Shown here: positions 25,566 to 33,303 of the stretch, in pieces
Layout: every line of letters starts with the position of its first letter
Position numbering within the stretch: the stretch's first letter is position 1
Assembly (NCBI GenBank): GCA_019918135.1
Contig: WBZZ01003803.1
Coordinates: 1-35,000 of the forward strand
Length of the DNA stretch: 35,000 nucleotides
Reading direction: 5' to 3'
Source: Paulinella micropora
Lineage: Eukaryota; Cercozoa; Imbricatea; Euglyphida; Paulinellidae
The notes under the pieces: generated by a model
Told to the model about the DNA's origin: nothing
The model's database searches: none
What the model saw: the letters and a program-made list of their open reading frames with translations, nothing else
Translations under genes and position numbers: made by a program

Positions 25566-28421
25566 TCAGCCCGGAATCTCCGTAATAGACAGAAAGCCTC
25601 TTTCGTAGGTGAGTGCTGAATTGTTTGCTATATAATTTACACCAGTTGCAGTATCTGCCCAAACCTCGATCCAAATGTACTCGTTCGCTGCCACTTCTAC
25701 TATGCCAGATAGATTCACTGTCGCCCACTGCCCGTTAAAAGCACTGCCGTTGCTAAAGGCAGAAGAGGCCAGCCAGCGCACCCCCGAGCTCGCCACGTTG
25801 TTGGCCGGCCTGTTAGCGCTCTTCTCGACCCAGGCATGGGCGGACATGGGACTGCTCCCAACAGTGTTTTTGAATTTGACACAGGCATCGACGAGCCATT
25901 TCCTGGTCATGCCCGAAGTGTTCTGAAACGTGGTGTAGCTGGTAGAAGCGTTGCCTGAGTTGCTAGTCAAGCGAGTGATATTGCCGAAAGAAGGCGCGAC
26001 TCTCACCGTGTTGTCGTAAGTCATAATCCTGCCTTGAGCATTAGCAAAAGTCAGCACTGTTTCGCACAGCCAGTGGCCGCAGTCCCAGGTGCCCAGCTCG
26101 AACTGTCCGAGGTCGTTGATCTGCACCACGCGGTCCGTGCCGGCGGAGGGCAGCGCGGTCAGCAACGTCGTTGTGATTTTGCCGCTCGTGATCGTATCCA
26201 CGCCCGTGAGGCCCGTGGCATTGACCGACACGCCCTCGGACTCAACGACAGACGCAAAGGTCCCCACAGCGGCCTGGGTACTCGAATTTGTCGAAGTGAC
26301 AATAAACCGGTGGTAGTAATAGAACGCGGTCGAAGCGGGCGCGCTCGAGTTCAGGGTCTGTAACGTCGTGGTAAAAGAGAAGTTACCGGACCAGACCAGT
26401 GTCCAGGTACTGCCATTGTCCGACCCCGCCAACGTGAAGCTTTTGGTTGAGCTACTGAGAGAAGAGGTATTAGTCAACGCGAAGCTCGTGATTCTGTAAC
26501 GGCGCCGCTGGTGCTGGAGCGTAAAGTGTTCGCCGTACACGTTGCTGCCGCCCACGTTGGTAACGGCGTTGTTTGTCGTGTTGATACTCCCGTCCGAGTT
26601 GTAGTTGCCGAGGCTAGTCCAGCCATTGGCAGCGACACCATCGAAAACTCTATAGCTCTCTTGGCCTACAACTGCGGAAGAGTGGCTGAGCACCCAGTTA
26701 GGGTCTGTGGTAGGCGTATAGGCCGACATGGAAGTCCAGGTCGGCAGCGCAACCGAGCCAGAAGTCACGACCGTGGTGGAAGTGCTCTGGGTCACCATCT
26801 GCCCTGCAGAAGTCAGGCTCAGAACGGCGGTCTGGGCCGGCGTGGAGGCCGGCAACAACGAGCTAGCCGCAAGCTGGCCCGCCGAGTCCAGCGTGACCAA
26901 AGACGCCGAGCCGGGCAGGCTAGCAGGCACTCTGACAGAAGAGGCGGCTAGCTGCCCTCCGCTGGACAAGGAGACGAAGGACGTGTTGGACGGCAGCGCG
27001 CTAGGCAGACTCAGCGCGACCGCCCCGGTGCTCGCGATCGTGGACGTGCCGATCGTCAGCGGCGACGAGTGTGCGTGCGACTCCGGGGTCGAGCCTATCA
27101 CGATATAGCCATCAGCGTCGATCGCGAATGCCTGTTTCCCTGTCCAAAACCTGGGCTTGATCTCCGCAATGCGTATATAACCATTTCCGCCCGCGTTGAC
27201 ATAGAGCGATTCTGTGACAAAGCGGTAGACTTTGTAGTAGCCCTGGCTGGTGAGCGTGAAGGTTCTGTAAATCTCGCTGGTTAGCCAAGTAGGCATGTCG
27301 CTGCCGGAACGATACAACTCTGTCCAAGTGGCAGGGGTAGCGGACGCTTCGTTAGAGCCAAACACTGCTATGCGCCGCCGCCAGGTAGAATACTGGTAGG
27401 TAGGATCACCACCTGGGTGCAGGCGCGGGTACCAGTCAAAGTCCTTCAGGCGCATGCTAGTCCCGTCCACGAGACGCAGCTGAAACCAATCTCCCTGTAC
27501 CCCGTTAGTTGACTGCACAGTGTAACCGAGACCAGTGACGAGCGACGCAGTGTAGACTCCGCTGCTGTTGTAAAATATCTTGCCTAAAAAGCCCGTGTCA
27601 CCTGTGGTAATATTGTCAAACATTCTCCACGGCTGCCAAGTATCGCCAAAACCTGTTTCATACGCATAGGCTGACACGGACCATGTGGCGCTGTTAGACG
27701 AGGCGTTGCTCCAGACAGGGAACGAGTACGGCGTTAACGAGGTCGCGGCGCCCGTGCCCGAGTTGCCGCTGCTGTCCAGCGTGACCAGGGCCGTCTGTCC
27801 GGCAGAGGGCAGAGACACTGGTAGCTTCAGCGCAGAAGCACTTAGCAGGTCTGCGAAGGCTTTGTTGGCAGCGTCAGTGCTGACGAGCGGCGCCGCTATG
27901 TTCTTGATCGCGGGGCACGATGTGTAGTCAAAGCCAAAGTGGTTGATTCCGCACCAGCTAGAACTTCCTCCTGCCTTGATAGAAGCAACCACGATGGCCG
28001 CGTACCGGGCGGCCCTGGCGTTGTCGGTCGGCGCGAGAGTGATGGAACTGCCATCGACAAAGGTGTACGAGCCAGTGTGCCACAGCGTCCAGGTAGTGCC
28101 GTCTAGCGACGTGCCCACCTGCCATGTCTTTGGTGATTTATCCAGACCGCTGGACTGGGCTTGCAGGTAGTACTGTTGCAGGACGACACCAGTGCCAAAA
28201 TCTAGCTGGAGCCACTCTCCGGGGTACGCTACACCCGAAAACGTTTTGCTGGAACTGGAAGTGTAGGCGCCGCTCGTGGCATTGTAGGTACTGGTGTTGC
28301 TCTGCCAGGAAAAGTTTGAGCCCGTATTGAAGCCGTCGTACGCATTGCCGTTCCCGGAAGTAGACGCACTCGCGACCAGGCCGTTCCAGCTGTTACTCGT
28401 CATGCTGTCGGGCTTCTTCAC
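25566..28421 (-). CDS. Large fibre protein: discoidin domains, stalk repeats, C1q/TNF-like head
   Basis: A 951-codon open frame beginning at a GTG (28421) directly after a TAA. Modules in order: an F5/8 type C (discoidin) domain, residues about 7-165 (GEWLQLDFGTGVV, WQVGTSLDGTTWTLW); a stalk repeat; a second discoidin-like domain at about 225-420 (WTELYRSGSDMP); several short stalk repeats of the kind LPS..S.VSLSSGGQLAAS; a third discoidin-like part (FTLAGSDNGSTWTLVW); and a C-terminal beta-rich head (HAWVEKSANRP, EYIWIEVWAD) like C1q/TNF-type heads of phage and giant-virus fibres. Such proteins bind glycans at the host surface. It is in frame with the upstream gene and probably the C-terminal part of one very long fibre. 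Confidence 0.78.
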   Translation of the reverse strand: MKKPDSMTSNSWNGLVASASTSGNGNAYDGFNTGSNFSWQSNTSTYNATSGAYTSSSSKTFSGVAYPGEWLQLDFGTGVVLQQYYLQAQSSGLDKSPKTWQVGTSLDGTTWTLWHTGSYTFVDGSSITLAPTDNARAARYAAIVVASIKAGGSSSWCGINHFGFDYTSCPAIKNIAAPLVSTDAANKAFADLLSASALKLPVSLPSAGQTALVTLDSSGNSGTGAATSLTPYSFPVWSNASSNSATWSVSAYAYETGFGDTWQPWRMFDNITTGDTGFLGKIFYNSSGVYTASLVTGLGYTVQSTNGVQGDWFQLRLVDGTSMRLKDFDWYPRLHPGGDPTYQYSTWRRRIAVFGSNEASATPATWTELYRSGSDMPTWLTSEIYRTFTLTSQGYYKVYRFVTESLYVNAGGNGYIRIAEIKPRFWTGKQAFAIDADGYIVIGSTPESHAHSSPLTIGTSTIASTGAVALSLPSALPSNTSFVSLSSGGQLAASSVRVPASLPGSASLVTLDSAGQLAASSLLPASTPAQTAVLSLTSAGQMVTQSTSTTVVTSGSVALPTWTSMSAYTPTTDPNWVLSHSSAVVGQESYRVFDGVAANGWTSLGNYNSDGSINTTNNAVTNVGGSNVYGEHFTLQHQRRRYRITSFALTNTSSLSSSTKSFTLAGSDNGSTWTLVWSGNFSFTTTLQTLNSSAPASTAFYYYHRFIVTSTNSSTQAAVGTFASVVESEGVSVNATGLTGVDTITSGKITTTLLTALPSAGTDRVVQINDLGQFELGTWDCGHWLCETVLTFANAQGRIMTYDNTVRVAPSFGNITRLTSNSGNASTSYTTFQNTSGMTRKWLVDACVKFKNTVGSSPMSAHAWVEKSANRPANNVASSGVRWLASSAFSNGSAFNGQWATVNLSGIVEVAANEYIWIEVWADTATGVNYIANNSALTYERGFLSITEIPG

Positions 28422-29408
28422 TTACGAAGTGGCTACAAGGCTCAGACCATGAGAGATAGCGTGGTCCCCGTACAGCAGCGTGCCGTCGGAGCCCAGCGAC
28501 ACCAAGCTAGTACTGCTTGGTAGTGCGGTCGGCAGCTTGAGTGCAGAGGTGCCGGACGCCGGAGCGGAAAGGGTGCTGGTGCCTCCAGCCCCGCTGAGTG
28601 ACAGCGAGCTAGCAGCCCCTGTCGCTAGCTGGCCACCAGAGTCGAGTGTCACTAGCAACGTGCTGCCAGGCAAGGACACTGGCACCTTGAGCGCAGAGGC
28701 ACTCAGCTGCCCCGCAGAGGTCAGCGACGTCAGCGAAGTGCTGGCGGGCAGCGCACTGGGCAAGCTCAGCGCAACCGTCCCCGTGCTCGCGATCGTGCTG
28801 GTACCAATCGTCAGTGGCGACGTGTGTGTGTGCCCGTCTACGTAGGCCTTGTTAGCAGCGTCCGTGCTGACGAGCGGCACCGCTATGTTCTTGATCGCAG
28901 GATACACAGTGTAGTCGAAACCAAAGTGTACGATTGCACAATAGCGGGATTGTCCTCCTCCCCCCTTTATGGAAGCAACCACGATGGCCACATACCGGGC
29001 GACCCTGGCAGTGTCGGCCGGCGTAAAGGTGATGGAACTTCCGTCAACAAAGGTGTACGAGCCAGTGTGCCAGAGCGTCCAGGTAGTGCCGTCTGTCGAC
29101 ATGCCCACTTGCCAGGTCTTCGGCGATCTACCCAGGATACTAGTGTAGTTTTGCAGGCAGTACTGTTGCAGGACAACTCCAGTGCCAAAATCCAGTTGGA
29201 GCCACTCGCCAAGGTACGCTACACCCGAAAACGTTCTGCTGATATTGGAAAGGTAGGCGCCGCTCGTAGTATTGTAGGTATCAGTGTTGCTCTGCCAGGC
29301 GTCCACTCCCGTATTGAAGGCATCGAAAGCAGCGCCGTTCCCTGAAGTGGACGCGCTCGCGACCAGACCGTTCCAGCTGTTGCTCGTCATGCTATCGGGC
29401 TTCTTCAC
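28422..29408 (-). CDS. Fibre segment: discoidin domain plus stalk repeats, near-duplicate of the next gene's start
   Basis: 328 codons ending at TAA 28424-28422, directly abutting and in the same frame as the larger fibre ORF. It starts with the same words (VKKPDSMTSNSWNGL) and holds one discoidin domain (GEWLQLDFGTGVV, WQVGMSTDGTTWTLW), AYVDGHTHTSPLTIGTST and about four stalk repeats such as SLTSLTSAGQLSAS. It ends HGLSLVATS*. The upstream copy of this junction reads HGLSFVATSYVKKPD, with TAT where this copy has TAA. The TAA therefore looks like a mutated Tyr codon and the two ORFs like one original gene with a duplicated discoidin module. Confidence 0.75.
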   Translation of the reverse strand: MKKPDSMTSNSWNGLVASASTSGNGAAFDAFNTGVDAWQSNTDTYNTTSGAYLSNISRTFSGVAYLGEWLQLDFGTGVVLQQYCLQNYTSILGRSPKTWQVGMSTDGTTWTLWHTGSYTFVDGSSITFTPADTARVARYVAIVVASIKGGGGQSRYCAIVHFGFDYTVYPAIKNIAVPLVSTDAANKAYVDGHTHTSPLTIGTSTIASTGTVALSLPSALPASTSLTSLTSAGQLSASALKVPVSLPGSTLLVTLDSGGQLATGAASSLSLSGAGGTSTLSAPASGTSALKLPTALPSSTSLVSLGSDGTLLYGDHAISHGLSLVATS

Positions 29409-29745
29409 ATACGAAGTGGCTACAAAGCTCAGACCATGATAGATGGCCTAGTCCCCATGCAGCAGCGAGCCGTCGGAGCCCAGTGACACCAAGCTCGTGC
29501 TACCAGGCAGAGAGACTGGCACCTTGAGCGCAGAGGCACTTAGCTGCCCCGCAGAGGTCAGCGACGTCAGCGAGGTGCTGGCAGGCAGCGAAAGTGGAAG
29601 TGTAAATTTAGAGGCGGTGAGTTCGCCTGTCGTGCTGCTCCACTGTGTTGCCTTCTCGCTGGTAGTAGAATCGGCGCCCGACCTCAGCGGCTTGATGTAA
29701 GTAGCATCAGTGTTAGCGGATACTAATTGAACGCCCGTGCAGCAC
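29409..29745 (-). pseudogene. Fibre stalk segment interrupted by TAG
   Basis: In the same frame as the 328-codon fibre ORF and just upstream, the minus strand reads NTDATYIKPLRSGADST, then stalk repeats (LTSLTSAGQLSASALKV), LVSLGSDGSLLHGD, a TAG (29450-29448), then HGLSFVATSYVKKPD. The paralogous junction has His (GDHAIS) where the TAG stands. The TG.QLVSANTDATYI..L start is what normally follows a YadA-like head (SIVLNATG...), which lies in another frame just upstream, so a frame change near 29727 has cut the fibre here. Confidence 0.65.
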
Positions 29746-30297
29746 GATCGAGTGAGATGTCGCTGCCTTTGCTTGGTAGCCTATTGCGACCGATTCCTGG
29801 GCGGCAGCATCCGTGATAGCCGTACTGCCGATCCCAACCGACCGTACGCCGAGCGTACTGGCATAGGGGCCGACAGAGACTGATGAACTGCCTTGTGTGC
29901 TCTCCGAGGAGTAGGCACCGATCGCGACGGCGAGATCTGCCTGGCTGGAGTATCCCGCCCGGAAGCCAGCAGCAACTCCAAACTGGCCCTGTCCACTCGC
30001 GCCTGCTTGAGTGCCTATTGCGACTGCGAATGGCTGCTGTCCATCGCCCGCTGAAGTCCCGATCGCTACACTGTCTCCTCCTTTGAAGCCAGTGGCACCG
30101 GTAGCGAACTGGCCCGCGCTATCAAGTGTGACGAACTGCTTGGTGCCTGCGCTGGGCAGGGCCACAGGCAGCTTGAGCGCGACGGAGCCAGTGGCAGGCG
30201 CGGAAAGCGTACTGTTGCCGCCAGCCCCTGTCAGCGTGAGCGTCGACGAGCTTACTTGGCTGCTTAGGCCTAGCACGCCGTCTGGATCGACCGTCAC
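29713..30297 (-). CDS. Fibre segment: YadA-like (Hep_Hag) head repeats
   Basis: The open frame holds stalk repeats (LKLPVALPSAGTKQFVTL) and then about six 14-16 residue repeats of the trimeric autotransporter head type: SVAIGTSAGDG, AVAIGTQAGASGQGQ, GVAAGFRAGYSSQ, AVAIGAYSSES, SVSVGPYAST and SVAIGYQAKA, closing with SHSIVLH. These form left-handed beta-roll trimers in bacterial adhesins and in fibres of phages and giant viruses. The N-terminal end joins the next segment by a one-base loss near 30345 and the C-terminal end joins the stalk segment by a 2- or 5-base loss near 29727. It is part of the one long fibre gene. Confidence 0.72.
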   Translation of the reverse strand: MTVDPDGVLGLSSQVSSSTLTLTGAGGNSTLSAPATGSVALKLPVALPSAGTKQFVTLDSAGQFATGATGFKGGDSVAIGTSAGDGQQPFAVAIGTQAGASGQGQFGVAAGFRAGYSSQADLAVAIGAYSSESTQGSSSVSVGPYASTLGVRSVGIGSTAITDAAAQESVAIGYQAKAATSHSIVLHGRSISIR

Positions 30298-30983
30298 CAG
30301 CTGCGCGGTCGAGGCGGGCAGGGTGTTAGGCAGCCTCGCGAGAGTGTCCGGAATCGTCGTGACAGTGTATCGGTGTCCATGAGCACGATTGCGCCATTGC
30401 CGCTAGGAGCCAAAGACGGCTGCTTGAGCGTCCTGTCCTTGACCGCAAAGATCGAGCCGCCTGGGTCCATGGTCACGATACAGTCGTTTTGGGTAGGCAT
30501 GACCGACGGGAACTTCACTGCTCCTGCCACCTGGTGGTCGACGTACGCCTTGGGCGCTAGCTGCGAGGCCTTGGTCGGGTAACTGGTGTTCTCGATGCAG
30601 CCGGCATTGTACAGCTGGTAGTCGAAGGCCAGGCTCCGCATGTACCAAACCCCCGCCCCGTTGTTTTTAGTGCAGATTACGCGCAGGTACCTGGCGTAAT
30701 CGGCCGCGGTCGCAGGCGTGAACGTGCGCAGGCTGTCGCCGACAAAGGTCTGGGCCATCTGGCTGTCCCAAGTGAACCACCGGCTGCCGTCCGCGCTATA
30801 CGCGACTACCCAGTCTCTGGGCGCGGTAATAGCACCAGCGGAAGTGACGTGGTAAGCAGTGACTTTGGCGTGCTTGCCCAGATCGAGCTGGAGCCACGCG
30901 CCAGGCACAGGGAGATTATCGACCATCGTCTCGATCATGGCGGTGTAGCTGTTGCCGCTGTCGGGAGCAGTGGTGCCCCACAA
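30294..30983 (-). CDS. Fibre segment: N-terminal discoidin-like domain
   Basis: The frame contains a discoidin-like domain (PGAWLQLDLGKHAKVTAYHV, WVVAYSADGSRWFTWDSQMA, YARYLRVICTKNNGAG) followed by KAYVDHQVAGAVKFPS and IVLMDTDTLS, after which the reading should pass to the YadA-head frame (one base lost near 30345). The start of the domain (MTSNSSGSFVASAS) lies upstream in a third frame, again one base off near 31025. I read these as consecutive pieces of one fibre gene that begins near 31.3 kb. Confidence 0.68.
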   Translation of the reverse strand: MWGTTAPDSGNSYTAMIETMVDNLPVPGAWLQLDLGKHAKVTAYHVTSAGAITAPRDWVVAYSADGSRWFTWDSQMAQTFVGDSLRTFTPATAADYARYLRVICTKNNGAGVWYMRSLAFDYQLYNAGCIENTSYPTKASQLAPKAYVDHQVAGAVKFPSVMPTQNDCIVTMDPGGSIFAVKDRTLKQPSLAPSGNGAIVLMDTDTLSRRFRTLSRGCLTPCPPRPRSW

Positions 30984-31328
30984 GGTCGAGAAGTCGCTGT
31001 CAAAGGCCAGGTAGCCTGGGCGGAAGTGCTAGAGGCAGAGGCCACAAAGGAGCCAGAGCTGTTAGAAGTCATCCCGGCCGGCTGGTTAGTTTTCGCTTCG
31101 GTGTCCAGCGAGTACGATATTCCGTCTGTGGTCACGAGCCTGGTCGCGGGATACGTCAATCCATCGTACCACGAACCACTGCGGGCTGGCGCGTGGAAGA
31201 ATTCCCGCAACGTCCGTATGCTCCGGTCGTTGTACGAAAAAACGCGTTTGGCTTGCTTATACGTGCCTGCTGCTGGCCAGTGCGACGCATGGCTCAGCGT
31301 AAATGAAATTTTGTGGGATGCGGATTAT
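30984..31328 (-). pseudogene. N-terminal end of the fibre gene, no clear start codon
   Basis: On the minus strand the frame is open from about 31328 and reads KISFTLSHASHWP, then KRVFSYNDRSIRTLREFF, PATRLVTTDGISYSLDTEA and MTSNSSGSFVASAS, leading into the discoidin domain through a frame change near 31025. The sequence looks coding and similar modules precede fibre stalks, but no ATG opens it, so the true start has been lost or is a non-ATG codon. It overlaps a plus-strand ORF at 31218-31481. Confidence 0.45.
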
Positions 31329-31481
31329 GATTGGGATGAAGTAACAGAAGGCGAGATGGAGCGACGCATTGAAATAACCAGGGGCAAGTATTGGGAAAAG
31401 GCAGAAAGAAAGCTCAATAGGCGTCTTGCCCGGTTTTTCCGGCTAGTGGATGAGATGAGACGAAGCGTTCTGATTAATTAA
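31218..31481 (+). CDS. Hypothetical charged helical protein
   Basis: ATG 31218 gives an 87-residue product. The second half (ILWDADYDWDEVTEGEMERR, then KAERKLNRRLARFFRLVDEM) is strongly charged and helical and lies in DNA with less GC, so coding is likely from about 31285 onward. The first part runs antisense to the fibre N-terminus, so the start is doubtful and the gene may be a remnant. It ends RRSVLIN with TAA in an AATTAATTAAATTAC spacer. No family recognised. Confidence 0.45.
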   Translation: MLRSLYEKTRLACLYVPAAGQCDAWLSVNEILWDADYDWDEVTEGEMERRIEITRGKYWEKAERKLNRRLARFFRLVDEMRRSVLIN

Positions 31482-31526
31482 ATTACTTTTTTCTTCTCTG
31501 TTTTAATATTATTATAGTGTTCCGAA

Positions 31527-31745
31527 ATGCTGGCCGTTTGCCCTACTTGCGGCGCCTGCTTTTTCGAAGGCCAGCTGTACTGGTCCGGGACTTGCAAAAA
31601 AGGGGACCCCCGGGACTTAGCCTCGCTCGTGTGCCGCCCTTATGGCGACGGTGCCTGCATCAACCCCGCTCGCGATGTCCCTGGCGAAGACACTTGGGAA
31701 GAACGCATGCGCTTCGTCGACAATTTTCTAGACGAGATCTTGTAA
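31527..31745 (+). CDS. Small Cys-rich zinc-binding protein
   Basis: An intact 72-residue ORF with a clear AT-rich leader (TTTAATATTATTATAGTGTTCC). It starts MLAVCPTCGACFF and has further Cys in SGTCKKGDP, LVCRPYGDGAC, giving a CxxC...C...C pattern suited to a small zinc fold, then an acidic helical tail (EERMRFVDNFLDEIL). Such mini zinc proteins are common viral regulators. No precise family. Confidence 0.6.
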   Translation: MLAVCPTCGACFFEGQLYWSGTCKKGDPRDLASLVCRPYGDGACINPARDVPGEDTWEERMRFVDNFLDEIL

Positions 31746-31795
31746 AATTCACGATTAAAAAAACTTATTCTCTTGATCTACTACTAAACCAACAA

Positions 31796-32110
31796 ATGGA
31801 AGTTGCGAGGTCGTACAAGCGGCGGCGTTTAGATGGAGCGGCGGACGATTTCGTGCTGCCGGTGGATGGACAGGCTGGTGACGTCTTGGTTAGTGACGGT
31901 GACGGGGGCGTGAGATGGGCAACAGGTGGAGTGGCCGCGAACGAGGCGGTAGCGCTCAACACAGCGCACAGGCTGACTACTTCCGGCAACCCTCACTTGG
32001 TCGATCTAGCGGACCTGATTACCTTGGCACAGACCCACGTGCTCCGCGGCGACCAGATCCGCAGCTCCCTTTACCACGGGATCGTCGATACGTTTTGTCA
32101 ACAATATTGA
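31796..32110 (+). CDS. Short fibre-like protein (anchor and NPH segment)
   Basis: An intact 104-residue ORF. The start MEVARSYKRRRLDGAADDF is followed by LPVDGQAGDVLVSDGDGGVR, a typical opening of fibre or stalk proteins, and by NTAHRLTTSGNPHLVDLADL, a segment common at the base of phage and giant-virus fibres. The protein stops soon after without a stalk or head, so it may be an adaptor or a truncated fibre. Its leader has an A6 run and TTCTCTTGATC. The 3' end overlaps a minus-strand ORF. Confidence 0.6.
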   Translation: MEVARSYKRRRLDGAADDFVLPVDGQAGDVLVSDGDGGVRWATGGVAANEAVALNTAHRLTTSGNPHLVDLADLITLAQTHVLRGDQIRSSLYHGIVDTFCQQY

Positions 32111-32362
32111 GTCCAGTGCAGAGTAAGTCTCTTCCCCTCCCGACATCCAATATAAAGCCGGAAGCCCTAGATCAGCTAGAGGATCGGAATACAAAGCAAG
32201 GGTTCTGTCCGATATGGACAGCACCGAAGTGGCGAACGGCCCGCCCGGTAGAGCTTCGCGCGGGACGGTACGAGTAAGCGTGGGCAACTCCAGGCGGCGC
32301 CGCTTGAGGGGCCGGGCGTCCGTACCAGCGGTCGTTCGTTTGTTACGCAGGGCAATCATCAT
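32006..32362 (-). CDS. Possible fibre-anchor-like protein, minus strand
   Basis: A 118-codon ORF from ATG 32362. It begins with a basic stretch (RPLKRRRLELP) recalling the KRRRLD of the neighbouring plus-strand gene, then TVPREALPGGPF and YSDPLADLGLPALYWMSGGE. Its last third is antisense to the fibre-like gene (32006-32110), so the true end is uncertain. Coding is plausible to about 32110 but weakly supported; it is the last viral-looking sequence before the repetitive region. Confidence 0.35.
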   Translation of the reverse strand: MMIALRNKRTTAGTDARPLKRRRLELPTLTRTVPREALPGGPFATSVLSISDRTLALYSDPLADLGLPALYWMSGGEETYSALDSILLTKRIDDPVVKGAADLVAAEHVGLCQGNQVR

Positions 32363-32814
32363 TTTGCGAGGTAGTACCTAACACAGGAAGAAAAACCAGG
32401 GTGAGGCAAAAAAAAGCAAGTTCCGCGAAAATTTCCCCTTGTTTGCGGCGCGGTAAAATTCCGGGGATTTGTCCACATCCAGTGGTACGGCCGACAAGGG
32501 GTTCGACCCTGACAGCTACCCACTTCCCTCGGTCAAAGACTCGAGGGTTCTGGCCCTGGTCACGACCGACGAGGCGCGTGCCACGTCACCCTCTCCCGGC
32601 CGGCCCGGCTGTTGCCTTTTTGTCCCCGACTACTGCCTTTTTGTCTTCGACAGGCGGCCGGCGGCACCACAGGGCAAACCCCCCCTCCCCACCCCTGGCC
32701 TGACTTTGGGGCTGCTTACACGCTGAGACGCCGAGCCGGCCCCGACCCTCGGTGCCGGCAGGTACGTGGTACCTCCCCCCCTTTTTCTACTTCTTATTCT
32801 ATAACTGGTTTTTA

Positions 32815-32890
32815 GAAAAGAGAATCTCAAGAAGGGGAAGGGGAAGGGAAAGAGGGAGGAAAGCAAGGACGAGGAAGGGGGGGGGGGGGG
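32815..32890. repeat. Polypurine tract with a 14-G run
   Basis: About 75 bases almost entirely A and G (AAGGGGAAGGGGAAGGG inside), closing with G14 at 32877-32890. Tracts like this can form triplexes or quadruplexes and are prone to length error. Confidence 0.8.
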
Positions 32891-32918
32891 TTGCCCTGTG
32901 GGCGGCCGATGGGTAGCC

Positions 32919-33024
32919 TGAGATTTTTTGAAGGGGTCTGAGACGGCACTTTTTAAATTTTGCCAACGGCTAGGTACATAGGTACATCCCCCCCGACTGG
33001 GGGGGAGGGTTTACCCCCGGATCA
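32919..33024. repeat. Direct repeat copy A with C7/G7 hairpin
   Basis: The unit starts TGAGATTTTTTGAAG, passes through CTGAGACGGCACTTTTT and CAACGGCTAGGTACATAGG, then C7-GACT-G7 (32988-33005) and AGGGTTTACCCCCGG. Copy B at 33085-33192 matches most of it. Confidence 0.85.
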
Positions 33025-33084
33025 GGTTCTCAGGGTGCACTCGTGTCCACCCGGGACAAAATGGCATTTGGTCCTGTCCGGCCA

Positions 33085-33192
33085 TGAGATTTTTTAAGTG
33101 GACCTGAGACGGCACTTTTTGAATTTGGCCAACGGCTAGGTACATAGGTACACCCCCCTCCTATAGGGGGGAGGGTTTACCCCCGGCTCGGG
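33085..33192. repeat. Direct repeat copy B with C6/G6 hairpin
   Basis: Second copy, 166 bases after copy A. It keeps CTGAGACGGCACTTTTT, CAACGGCTAGGTACATAGG and AGGGTTTACCCCCGG, but the hairpin is C6-TCCTATA-G6 (33153-33171). The loop differs while the pairing is kept, which suggests the hairpin matters. Confidence 0.85.
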
Positions 33193-33303
33193 TTCGCGGA
33201 CCGACCGGCCCTTGGCGTGGTGTCGACCGACCCTGGCACGGTGTCGACCCACAGACCCGACCGGACACCCGTCACCCTTTAATGATTTTTGTGTGTAAAC
33301 GAC

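Larger units (their letters stand above)
32363..33303. other. Noncoding, repeat-rich region at the right edge of the viral genes
   Basis: No supported gene in about 940 bases. Contents: C-rich sequence, a polypurine tract ending in G14 (32815-32890), and two copies of a roughly 105-base unit with C/G homopolymer hairpins. GTGTCGACC words repeat near 33220-33250. The absence of AT-rich gene spacers and of viral ORFs suggests a change of DNA origin, either host flank or a virus terminus. Confidence 0.6.

Noticed and set aside
30849..31217. N-terminal part of a 210-codon plus-strand ORF
   Set aside because: It is antisense to the discoidin domain of the fibre; only the part after 31218 looks coding.
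32490..32520. GGTTCGACCCTGAC, like a tRNA T-loop
   Set aside because: No matching acceptor, D or anticodon arms can be drawn around it.
32401..32866. Overlapping ORFs in the C-rich region
   Set aside because: They are Pro/Arg-rich low-complexity readings in several frames with no leader or recognisable domain.
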